Positions 42,881 through 51,466 of a stretch of 64,000 nucleotides of DNA are shown piece by piece. Under the pieces are notes generated by a model. That model saw only the letters and a list, made by a program, of their open reading frames with translations. It searched no databases and was not told the origin of the DNA. Position 1 is the stretch's first letter. Every line of letters begins with the position of its first letter. Origin of the DNA: Rhizobium pisi (GTDB lineage Bacteria > Pseudomonadota > Alphaproteobacteria > Rhizobiales > Rhizobiaceae); assembly GCF_003938655.1 (NCBI RefSeq), contig NZ_RJJT01000001.1:434001-498000 (forward strand), read 5' to 3'. A program made the translations under genes and the position numbers.

Positions 42881-43909
42881 TTATCGCTGCTGCGGGGCAG
42901 GGCCGGTCGAGGCCCTGACGATCAGCTCGGTCTTCCAGAGCTCCTGGTCGGGGAAGGGCCCGGCCTGTTTCACCGTTCCGATCAGCCGCTGGGCGATGCG
43001 CACACCTGCCGCCCGCAAGGAAGAGCGCGTCGTCGTCAACGGCACGGAGAAGTTTTCCGGCTTCAGCAGGGGCAGCACGTCGTCGTGGGCAATCAGAGAA
43101 ATATCCTCTCCGAGCCGCAATCCCGCCTGGTTGACGGCGCGGATTGCGCCGAGCGCCAGCACGGTGCTGGAGCAGAGGATCGCCGTCGGCCGGTCCGGCA
43201 GCTGCAGGAAGCGTTCCATCGCCAGCAGGCCTTGCTCATCGGTCATCAGCGCGTGGCTCGCGCAGTCCTCGTCGAGCGCCAGTCCACGTTCGGCAAGGGC
43301 TGACATGACGCCGTTCCTCCTGCGGATAGCGAAATCGAGATGCATTGGCCCATTCATCAGCGCAAAGCGCTTATGGCCGAGCTGCAGCAGCAGCCGCGTC
43401 GCATCGTAGAAGGCCCCCTCATTGTCGATGTCGAGAAAGGGATAGTCCGGCTCCGACCCGAAGGAGCGGCCATGCACGACATAGGGCATGGAAAGCGATT
43501 TCAGCATGGCGAGCCGGGGGTCGTGGCCACGCATATAGGCGACGAACAGCGCGTCGACATTGCCGCTGACGGCGAGGCGCCGGAGCGCGGCCACTTCGTC
43601 GTCGGGATCGGCCGGCATGATGACGAAGTGGAAGTCGTGGCGCACGGCCTCCTCGCCGAGCCCGGCCAGAAATTCGCCGAAATGCACGTCGGACTGGTGG
43701 CCGGGCGCTGTCGGCATGACGAGGCCGATCGAGCCTGCCTTGCCGGTCGCAAGCCGCTGCGCAGCCTTGTTCGGCCGGTACCCGGTCTCCTTGACGGCCT
43801 GGAGCACACGCTCGCGGGTCGCCTCATTGACCTCGGGATAGCCGTTGAGCGCCCGGCTCACCGTCGTCTGCGACAGTCCCAGCAATTCCGATAGCTGTTT
43901 GAGATTCAC
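42881..43909 (-). CDS. aglR: AglR, LacI-family regulator of the alpha-glucoside operon
   Basis: The 342-residue protein has the LacI helix-turn-helix at the N-terminus: MNLKQLSELLGLSQTTVSRALNGYPEVNEATRERV, with the hinge YRPNKAAQRLATGKAGSIGLV. The sugar-binding core follows (LFVAYMRGHDPRLAM, FLDIDNEGAFYDATRLLLQLGHKRFALMNG). It is divergent from aglE and presumably represses the operon in the absence of alpha-glucosides, and itself. The start is GTG at 43909. LacI-type palindromes lie before both genes. Confidence 0.87.
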   Translation of the reverse strand: MNLKQLSELLGLSQTTVSRALNGYPEVNEATRERVLQAVKETGYRPNKAAQRLATGKAGSIGLVMPTAPGHQSDVHFGEFLAGLGEEAVRHDFHFVIMPADPDDEVAALRRLAVSGNVDALFVAYMRGHDPRLAMLKSLSMPYVVHGRSFGSEPDYPFLDIDNEGAFYDATRLLLQLGHKRFALMNGPMHLDFAIRRRNGVMSALAERGLALDEDCASHALMTDEQGLLAMERFLQLPDRPTAILCSSTVLALGAIRAVNQAGLRLGEDISLIAHDDVLPLLKPENFSVPLTTTRSSLRAAGVRIAQRLIGTVKQAGPFPDQELWKTELIVRASTGPAPQQR

Positions 43910-43966
43910 CTGCTATGCTTCCTCCCGGCTCGCCTGAGCTTGGGGGCCAGCTGCCTCCCAGTGCCC

Positions 43967-43976
43967 AAAGCGCTTT
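43967..43976. promoter_or_regulatory. LacI-type operator near aglR
   Basis: AAAGCGCTTT, a perfect palindrome with central CG, lies 58 bases upstream of the aglR start. It is the core of the stronger site at 44231. It could allow autoregulation or looping. Confidence 0.6.
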
Positions 43977-44040
43977 CAATTATGTATCATTTGGTGCGCT
44001 TGACTCAAGAAAAATCGCTCCATATTCCCCAATAGGCGCT

Positions 44041-44160
44041 GCTCAGCGGTGCTGGCGCATCGATCTGAAAATCGAATTCGATTTTCGGAAGCCCCGGTGC
44101 GTAGATTCAAGGAGTTAGAGCGTTCTTTGTGCGTCCGGGAGGATGCGGGGCGCTCTGAGC
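44041..44160. repeat. Second type of intergenic repeat, with a 20-bp palindrome
   Basis: GAAAATCGAATTCGATTTTC at 44067-44086 is a perfect 20-bp palindrome. It is followed by GTAGATTCAAGGAGTTAGAGCG and a second inverted repeat with AGAGCG (44117-44122) and CGCTCT (44151-44156). The composite resembles an intergenic element I associate with Rhizobium genomes and differs from the RIME-like copies elsewhere here. It sits in the 390-base aglR-aglE control region, so a regulatory effect cannot be excluded. Confidence 0.6.
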
Positions 44161-44192
44161 TGCATGTTTATATCGAGTTTTCATGAAATGAC

Positions 44193-44221
44193 TTGACTCC
44201 ATTCCACCGAAAGTGGAATGA
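44193..44221 (+). promoter_or_regulatory. Candidate aglE promoter with embedded inverted repeat
   Basis: TTGACT at 44193-44198 is a good -35 box; GAATGA at 44216-44221 is 17 bases further on. Between and overlapping them lies CATTCCAC (44200-44207) and GTGGAATG (44213-44220), an 8-bp inverted repeat suited to a second regulator. The site lies about 80-105 bases before aglE. Confidence 0.5.
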
Positions 44222-44230
44222 GTGAAGCTG

Positions 44231-44244
44231 TCAAAGCGCTTTGA
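44231..44244. promoter_or_regulatory. LacI-type operator before aglE
   Basis: TCAAAGCGCTTTGA is a perfect 14-bp palindrome with the central CG typical of LacI-family sites. It lies just downstream of the candidate promoter and 56 bases before the aglE start, a good place for AglR repression. Confidence 0.75.
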
Positions 44245-44299
44245 AATTCCGTTTGAAGGAATTCGGCGTGGGTTGGGATTGTGATGGGAGGTTGATCAC

Positions 44300-45661
44300 A
44301 TGAAAAAGTCATTTTTAATGGGCGTTGCCGTGGCGGCGCTTTTTGCAGGTGCTGCGTCCGCCGCCGATCTGAAATTTGCGCCGGGACAGGATGCCAAATT
44401 CAACTGGAAGAGCTATGACGAATTCAAGGCTGCCCATGCCGATCTGAAGGGTCAGCCGCTGGCGATCTTCGGGCCGTGGCGCGGCGAGGACGAGGCCTTC
44501 TTCCTGAGTGTTCTCGCCTATTTCACCGAAGCGACCGGCGTCGACGCCAAATATTCCTCTTCCGAAAACTACGAACAGCAGATCGTCATCGACACGCAGG
44601 CCGGCTCGCCGCCGAATATCGCCGTTCTGCCGCAGCCTGGCCTCCTTGCCGACCTCGCCAGCAAGGGTTTCCTGACGCCGCTCGGCGATGAAAACTCCAA
44701 GTGGCTCAAGGACAATTACGGCGCCGGCGACAGCTGGGTCGGTTACGGCACCTACAAGGGCAAGGACGGCAAGGACGCCTTCTACGCTTTCCCCTTCAAG
44801 GCCGACGTGAAGTCGCTCGTCTGGTACGTTCCGGAGAATTTCGAGGAAGCCGGCTACAAGATCCCGACGACCATGGAAGAGCTGCATGCCCTGACCGACC
44901 AGATCGTTAAGGATGGTGGCGTTCCCTGGTGCATCGGCCTCGGTTCGGGCGGCGCCACCGGCTGGCCGGCGACGGACTGGGTCGAAGACATCATGCTGCG
45001 GACCCAGCCGCCGGAAGCCTATGACAAGTGGACGACCAACGAGCTGAAGTTCACCGACCCGGCCGTCGTTGCCGCGATCGACGAATTCGGCAAGTTCGCC
45101 AAGAACGAGAAATACGTCAATGGCGGTGTCGCGGCTGTGGCATCGACCGACTTCCGCGACAGCCCGAAGGGGCTCTTCTCGGTTCCGCCGAAGTGCTACA
45201 TGCACCATCAGGCCTCGTTCATCCCGTCCTTCTTCCCTGAAGGCACGAAGCTCGGTCAGGATGCCGACTTCTTCTACATGCCGACCTATGCTTCGCATCC
45301 CGAACTCGGCAAGCCGGTGCTCGGCGCCGGTACGCTCGTCTCGATCACCAAGGACTCGAAGGCGGCTCGTGCCTTCATCGACTTCCTGAAGACGCCGATC
45401 GCGCATGAAGTCTGGATGGCGCAGTCGAGCTTCCTGACGCCTTATAAGGGCGTCAACGTCGATGCCTATGCCAACCCGCAGATGAAGAAGGAAGGCGAAA
45501 TCCTGACTTCGGCCACGACCTTCCGCTTCGACGGCTCCGACCTGATGCCGGGCAAGATCGGCGCCGGCGCCTTCTGGACGGGCATGGTCGATTTCGTCGG
45601 CGGCAAGTCTGCACAAGATGCTGCTGGCGAGATCCAGAGCGCCTGGGATGGCATCAAGTAA
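44300..45661 (+). CDS. aglE: AglE, alpha-glucoside-binding protein
   Basis: The periplasmic binding protein of the ABC importer for sucrose, maltose, trehalose and similar sugars. The 453-residue protein has a signal peptide MKKSFLMGVAVAALFAGAASA and the fold of family-1 solute-binding proteins: PLAIFGPWRGEDEAFFLSVLAYF, GSPPNIAVLPQPGLLADLASKG, KDAFYAFPFKADVKSLVWYVPENF. GGGAGG precedes the ATG. It heads aglEFGAK and is set apart from aglF by hairpins that may raise its level. Confidence 0.9.
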   Translation: MKKSFLMGVAVAALFAGAASAADLKFAPGQDAKFNWKSYDEFKAAHADLKGQPLAIFGPWRGEDEAFFLSVLAYFTEATGVDAKYSSSENYEQQIVIDTQAGSPPNIAVLPQPGLLADLASKGFLTPLGDENSKWLKDNYGAGDSWVGYGTYKGKDGKDAFYAFPFKADVKSLVWYVPENFEEAGYKIPTTMEELHALTDQIVKDGGVPWCIGLGSGGATGWPATDWVEDIMLRTQPPEAYDKWTTNELKFTDPAVVAAIDEFGKFAKNEKYVNGGVAAVASTDFRDSPKGLFSVPPKCYMHHQASFIPSFFPEGTKLGQDADFFYMPTYASHPELGKPVLGAGTLVSITKDSKAARAFIDFLKTPIAHEVWMAQSSFLTPYKGVNVDAYANPQMKKEGEILTSATTFRFDGSDLMPGKIGAGAFWTGMVDFVGGKSAQDAAGEIQSAWDGIK

Positions 45662-45672
45662 TCCTTCAAATT

Positions 45673-45735
45673 ATGCCGCCGGCTTGCCGGCGGCATGGCT
45701 TGCATGACTGGCCGGGCTCGCAAACAGCCCGGCCA
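45673..45735 (+). repeat. Two REP-like hairpins between aglE and aglF
   Basis: ATGCCGCCGGC at 45673-45683 pairs perfectly with GCCGGCGGCAT at 45686-45696. TGGCCGGGCT at 45709-45718 pairs perfectly with AGCCCGGCCA at 45726-45735. Neither has a T tract. The pair resembles the malE-malF arrangement in enterics, where such stems protect the binding-protein message. Confidence 0.8.
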
Positions 45736-45847
45736 TCGCAGGATATATTGTGGTCGGGCAATACAAAGAGATTGACGATGACCGGCGTTGACCCGTCAGA
45801 ATAAGAACCGGTCGGAATAAGATCAGGGGAAGCAGGGGAGGGACGAA

Positions 45848-46861
45848 ATGCTGTTGCAGATTGTGTCCGCTTTGGGCGTCGTGGTCGGGGCCGTTATCGC
45901 GTGCTCGGCCTATTTCTATTTTTCGAACAAGATTCTGGATCTCGCTCTGCCGGTGAAGGATGGCGACATTCGTGCCGCATCGCGCAATCTCAACCGTCGT
46001 GCGCTCGTCCGGCCCTGGCTGTTTGTCGGTCCGGCGCTCTTTCTTCTCATCGTCTACCTCGTCTATCCCGTTATCGCGACCGTCGTCCTTTCCTTCTACG
46101 ACCGGTCGGGCCTGCAGTTCGTCGGCCTCGCCAATTATCAATGGGCGCTCGGCGACCGCGAATTCCGCCAGTCGATCTTCAACAACATCCTTTGGCTCGC
46201 CGTCGTTCCGGCCGCCTGCACCTTCTTCGGCCTCGTCATCGCCGTGATGACCGACCGCATCTGGTGGGGCAATATCGCCAAGAGCATCGTCTTCATGCCG
46301 ATGGCGATCTCCTTCGTCGGCGCCTCGGTCATCTGGAAATTCATCTATGAATATCGCGGCGGCAACGACGTCCAGATCGGCCTGCTGAACGCCATCGTCC
46401 AGCTTTTCGGCGGTACGCCCGAGGTGTGGATCTCCGTTCCCTTCTGGAACAACTTCTTCCTGATGATCATCCTGATCTGGATCCAGACCGGTTTTGCCAT
46501 GGTCATCCTGTCGGCTGCACTTCGCGGCATTCCCGAGGAGACGATCGAAGCCGCCGTCATCGACGGCGCCAATGGCTGGCAGATCTTCTGGCGCATCATG
46601 GTGCCGCAGGTCTGGGGCACCATCGCCGTCGTCTGGACGACGATCACCATTCTCGTCCTCAAGGTCTTCGATATCGTGCTGACCATGACAAACGGCCAGT
46701 GGCAGACGATGGTGCTGGCGAACCTGATGTTCAACTGGTTGTTCCGCGGCGGCGGCGATTCCGGCCGAAGCGCCGTTATCGCCATCATCATCATGCTCGC
46801 CGTCACGCCGATCATGGTGTGGAACGTGCGCCGCGCCAATCGCGAACTGAAGGGGCATTGA
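45848..46861 (+). CDS. aglF: AglF, alpha-glucoside ABC permease
   Basis: A MalF-type inner-membrane permease of 337 residues. The EAA loop is EETIEAAVIDGANGWQIFWRIMVPQVWGTI at about residues 232-261. There are about eight hydrophobic segments, starting with LLQIVSALGVVVGAVIACSAYFYF and WLFVGPALFLLIVYLVYPVIATVVLSFYD. GGGAGGGA lies just before the ATG. aglG follows after one base. Confidence 0.92.
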   Translation: MLLQIVSALGVVVGAVIACSAYFYFSNKILDLALPVKDGDIRAASRNLNRRALVRPWLFVGPALFLLIVYLVYPVIATVVLSFYDRSGLQFVGLANYQWALGDREFRQSIFNNILWLAVVPAACTFFGLVIAVMTDRIWWGNIAKSIVFMPMAISFVGASVIWKFIYEYRGGNDVQIGLLNAIVQLFGGTPEVWISVPFWNNFFLMIILIWIQTGFAMVILSAALRGIPEETIEAAVIDGANGWQIFWRIMVPQVWGTIAVVWTTITILVLKVFDIVLTMTNGQWQTMVLANLMFNWLFRGGGDSGRSAVIAIIIMLAVTPIMVWNVRRANRELKGH

Positions 46862-46862
46862 G

Positions 46863-48026
46863 ATGACTGCTGTCGGAAGCTACTTCAAGATCGGCCCCGC
46901 CCGTCTCTTCGTTCACGCCGCCGTCCTGCTGATCGTCATCCTCTGGCTGATCCCGACGCTCGGCATCTTCGTCAGCGCGCTGCGCGACAAGGACCAGATC
47001 GTCGTGTCCGGCTGGTGGACAGCCTTCGTCGGTTCGACGCAGACCGTCGCCGTCCGCCTCGGCACTTCAGATCAGCAGCAACAGGAAGGCGTCACCTACG
47101 TCATTTCAGGCAATGTGCTGGAAGGCCAGACCGGCCGCTCTGTGAAGGCCTTCGGCAACCGCGTGCAGCAGCCGGCGGCCTTCAAGGCCGGCGAGACTGC
47201 CGATCTCGGCGACGGGGAAACGCTGCAGATCAACAGCGATGGCAGCTACCGCTACATGAAAAACGCGGCCTTCTCGCCCGACGAACGCCCGAAGCGCATC
47301 TATGCATCCGTCTCCGCGCCGCCTCAATTCACGATGCAGAACTACAACACGGTTCTAACAGGCGAGGGCATCGGCCAGTCCTTCATCAACTCGCTGACGG
47401 TGACGATCCCGGCGACGATCATCCCGATCCTGATCGCCGCTTTCGCCGCCTACGCCTTGAGCTGGATGGAATTCCCCGGCCGTGCGCTGATGATCGCGCT
47501 TGTCGTCGGCCTCATCGTCGTGCCATTGCAGATGTCGCTGATCCCGCTGCTGCGCCTTTACAACGAGATCGGCAACCTGCTGGGTCAACCGTCAAAGACC
47601 TATCCCGGCATCTGGCTGGCCCATACCGCCTTCGGCATGCCGCTCGCCATCTACCTCTTGCGGGCCTACATTGCCGGCCTGCCGAAGGAGATCATCGAAT
47701 CCGCCCGCGTCGATGGCGCGAGCGATTTCGAGATCTTCGTCCGCATCGTTTTGCCTCTGTCCTTTCCAGCACTCGCCTCCTTCGCCATCTTCCAGTTCCT
47801 GTGGGTGTGGAACGACCTGCTCGTCGCCATGGTCTTCCTCGGCACCGACAAGGATCACCTCGTGCTGACCGGCAGCCTGAACGCGCTGCTCGGTTCGCGC
47901 GGCGGCAACTGGGAGATTTTGACGGCGTCGGCCTTCGTCACTATCGTCGTGCCGCTGCTCGTCTTCTTCGGCCTTCAGCGTTATCTGGTGCGCGGTCTGC
48001 TGGCGGGCTCGGTCAAGGGAGGCTGA
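46863..48026 (+). CDS. aglG: AglG, alpha-glucoside ABC permease with a periplasmic insert
   Basis: A MalG-type permease. The EAA loop is KEIIESARVDGASDFEIFVRIVLPLSFPAL (about residues 277-306). At 387 residues it exceeds the usual 280-300. The extra part is a hydrophilic stretch at about residues 56-155 between the first membrane segment and FINSLTVTIPATIIPILIAAFAAYAL. That insert (VTYVISGNVLEGQTGRSVKAFGNR, ADLGDGETLQINSDGSYRYM) looks like a small beta-sandwich on the periplasmic side. Likely a feature of the AglG family, but its role is unknown to me. Confidence 0.92.
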   Translation: MTAVGSYFKIGPARLFVHAAVLLIVILWLIPTLGIFVSALRDKDQIVVSGWWTAFVGSTQTVAVRLGTSDQQQQEGVTYVISGNVLEGQTGRSVKAFGNRVQQPAAFKAGETADLGDGETLQINSDGSYRYMKNAAFSPDERPKRIYASVSAPPQFTMQNYNTVLTGEGIGQSFINSLTVTIPATIIPILIAAFAAYALSWMEFPGRALMIALVVGLIVVPLQMSLIPLLRLYNEIGNLLGQPSKTYPGIWLAHTAFGMPLAIYLLRAYIAGLPKEIIESARVDGASDFEIFVRIVLPLSFPALASFAIFQFLWVWNDLLVAMVFLGTDKDHLVLTGSLNALLGSRGGNWEILTASAFVTIVVPLLVFFGLQRYLVRGLLAGSVKGG

Positions 48027-48060
48027 CCATTTTCGAACGTGACTTCAGACAGGATATTCC

Positions 48061-49713
48061 ATGAACGTGGCTTCCCCATCGATCTCGACAGTTGACAAGG
48101 ACTGGTGGCGTGGCGCGGTGATCTACCAGATCTATCCGCGCTCCTACCAGGACTCGAACGGCGACGGCATCGGCGACCTCAAGGGCATCACCGCCCGCCT
48201 GCCGCATGTGGCAAGCCTCGGCGCCGATGCGATCTGGATCTCGCCCTTCTTCACCTCGCCGATGCGCGATTTCGGTTATGACGTCTCCGACTATGAGAAT
48301 GTCGATTCCATCTTCGGTACGCTGGTGGATTTCGACACGCTGATCGCCGAAGCCCATCGCCTCGGCATCCGTGTGATGATCGACCTCGTCATCTCCCACA
48401 GCTCGGACCAGCATCCCTGGTTCGTCCAGAGCCGTTCCAGCAAGACCAACGCCAAGGCCGACTGGTATGTCTGGGCCGATGCCAAGCCGGACGGCACGCC
48501 GCCGAACAACTGGCTGTCGATCTTCGGCGGCTCGGCATGGGCGTGGGATCCGACGCGTATGCAATATTACCTGCACAATTTCCTGACCTCGCAGCCGGAT
48601 ATGAACCTGCATAACCGGGAAGTGCAGGACCGTCTGCTGGATGTCGTGCGCTTCTGGCTCAATCGCGGGGTCGACGGCTTCCGCCTCGATACCATCAACT
48701 TCTATTTCCACGACCCGCTGCTGCGCGACAATCCGGCGCTCGCGCCCGAACGGCGCAACGCTTCGACGGCGCCGGCGGTCAATCCCTATAATTTCCAGGA
48801 ACATCTCTACGACAAGAACCGCCCCGAAAACCTCGCCTTCCTGAAGCGCTTCCGCGCCGTTCTCGAGGAATTCCCGGCAATCGCCGCCGTCGGTGAGGTT
48901 GGCGACAGCCAGCGCGGTCTTGAAATCGTCGGCGAATACACCTCCGGCAACGACAAGATGCACATGTGTTATGCCTTCGAGTTCCTGGCGCCCGATCCGC
49001 TGTCGCCGGAGCGCGTCGAGGAAGTCATGCAGGATTTTGAAGCCGCAGCACCCGATGGCTGGGCCTGCTGGGCCTTCTCCAACCACGATGTGGTACGCCA
49101 TGTCAGCCGCTGGGGTGGGCTGGTCGCCGATCACGACGCCTTCGCCAAGCTCTATGCTTCGCTGCTGATGACGCTGCGCGGCTCCGTCTGCCTCTATCAG
49201 GGCGAGGAACTGGGCCTCACCGAGGCTGATCTCGCCTATCAGGATCTCCAGGACCCTTACGGCATCCAGTTCTGGCCGGAATTCAAGGGCCGCGACGGCT
49301 GCCGCACGCCGATGGTCTGGGACAGCCAGGTCGCCCAGGGCGGCTTCTCCAGCGTCAAGCCGTGGCTGCCGGTGCCGGTCGAGCATATCCTGCGCGCCGT
49401 CAGCGTCCAGCAGGGTGACGAGACTTCGGTGCTGGAGCACTATCGTCGCTTCATCGCCTTCCGCAAGCTGCATCCGGCTTTTGCCAAGGGCGAGATCGAA
49501 TTCGAGGAGCAGCAGGGCGATACCCTGGTCTTCACCCGCGAATACGGCAATGAGAAGCTGCTCTGCATCTTCAACATGAGCCCGGTCGAAGCCGGCGTCA
49601 CGCTGCCTGCAGGAGAATGGCAGGCATTGACGGGCCATGGCTTTACCAGCAACAACTATGGCGACAAGATCGATATTCCGGCCTGGGGGGCGTATTTCGC
49701 CCGTCTTGCCTAA
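48061..49713 (+). CDS. aglA: AglA, GH13 alpha-glucosidase
   Basis: A cytoplasmic alpha-glucosidase of 550 residues that hydrolyses imported alpha-glucosides to glucose. GH13 motifs in order: DSNGDGIGDLKGI (about 31-43), FFTSPMRDFGYDVSDYENVD, VMIDLVISHSSDQHPWF, VDGFRLDTINF with nucleophile Asp210, AAVGEV with acid Glu279, and FSNHDVVRH with Asp343. No signal peptide, so it acts inside the cell on the transported sugar. It lies between permease and ATPase genes, an arrangement typical of the rhizobial agl operon. Confidence 0.94.
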   Translation: MNVASPSISTVDKDWWRGAVIYQIYPRSYQDSNGDGIGDLKGITARLPHVASLGADAIWISPFFTSPMRDFGYDVSDYENVDSIFGTLVDFDTLIAEAHRLGIRVMIDLVISHSSDQHPWFVQSRSSKTNAKADWYVWADAKPDGTPPNNWLSIFGGSAWAWDPTRMQYYLHNFLTSQPDMNLHNREVQDRLLDVVRFWLNRGVDGFRLDTINFYFHDPLLRDNPALAPERRNASTAPAVNPYNFQEHLYDKNRPENLAFLKRFRAVLEEFPAIAAVGEVGDSQRGLEIVGEYTSGNDKMHMCYAFEFLAPDPLSPERVEEVMQDFEAAAPDGWACWAFSNHDVVRHVSRWGGLVADHDAFAKLYASLLMTLRGSVCLYQGEELGLTEADLAYQDLQDPYGIQFWPEFKGRDGCRTPMVWDSQVAQGGFSSVKPWLPVPVEHILRAVSVQQGDETSVLEHYRRFIAFRKLHPAFAKGEIEFEEQQGDTLVFTREYGNEKLLCIFNMSPVEAGVTLPAGEWQALTGHGFTSNNYGDKIDIPAWGAYFARLA

Positions 49714-49758
49714 GGAACGCAGGCCTAGGGAATACAGGCCCAGGGAACACAGGGAGAG
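49714..49758 (+). repeat. Three 15-bp tandem repeats between aglA and aglK
   Basis: GGAACGCAGGCCTAG, GGAATACAGGCCCAG and GGAACACAGGGAGAG follow each other exactly at 49714, 49729 and 49744. The last copy supplies GGGAGAG, the ribosome-binding site of aglK. Copy number could therefore alter the leader length of aglK. Confidence 0.75.
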
Positions 49759-49762
49759 AGAA

Positions 49763-50851
<1,089 letters not shown>

Positions 50852-50967
50852 GGCAGCCATTTTTGGGGTAATAATACCAGAAATTGTGCGGGACGGGCCG
50901 AATTCTCACTTTCTGTTAAAGATCGGCTGCTACCTTTTCCCAGTCAATTTATGAGGGGGATAAGCAA

Positions 50968-51381
50968 GTGGCCGCTTCCAATCCGTCACAGCCAAAATCT
51001 CATTTCCTGAGCAAGGAAGAATCCTTCATGTATGACCGCGAGGCGCGGTTCAAGATGGAGGACACCATGAACGCCGCGCGCATCGAATATACGGAAAAGG
51101 GCGTTATGCACGCGGCTTCGCGCCGCTGCGATATCGTCCGGATCTCGATGAGCAGCGCGACGCTCGCGATTCTGACCCAGTTCAACCTGCCGAAGCAGTT
51201 CTATCTGGATATTCCGGATGCTCGCATCACCAAGGTCGGTTGCCTGCTGATGAAGGTCAACGCCAACAATACCGTGGAAGTTCGCTTCCTGCGCCTGCTG
51301 ACGCAGAAGGAACTGAACAAGATCTTCGTCTACAGCACCCATCCGGCGCATCGCGACTACGTCCTCGATATCCGCGCCTGA
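50968..51381 (+). CDS. PilZ-like domain protein
   Basis: A 137-residue cytoplasmic protein starting at GTG 50968 with GAGGGGGA upstream. The C-terminal two thirds (HAASRRCDIVRISMSSATLAILTQFNLPKQFYLDI, then VGCLLMKVNANNTVEVRFLRLL) have the strand pattern and placing of a PilZ domain. The RxxxR motif is reduced to RRCDIVR and the usual D.S..G is replaced by ISMSSATL, so cyclic-di-GMP binding is doubtful. It is a single gene with its own terminator. Confidence 0.65.
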   Translation: MAASNPSQPKSHFLSKEESFMYDREARFKMEDTMNAARIEYTEKGVMHAASRRCDIVRISMSSATLAILTQFNLPKQFYLDIPDARITKVGCLLMKVNANNTVEVRFLRLLTQKELNKIFVYSTHPAHRDYVLDIRA

Positions 51382-51407
51382 CGGATAGCACCGGACCGAC
51401 GAAATTA

Positions 51408-51444
51408 AAAAACCGCGGGGTGCTTCGCGCGCGCCGCGGTTTTT
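51408..51444. terminator. Bidirectional terminator between the PilZ-like gene and edd
   Basis: AAAAACCGCGG at 51408-51418 pairs with CCGCGGTTTTT at 51434-51444. With A and T tracts on both sides it can end transcription of the rightward gene and of the leftward zwf-pgl-edd operon. Confidence 0.88.
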
Positions 51445-51466
51445 CATTTGCCCCGAGCGTCTGGGC

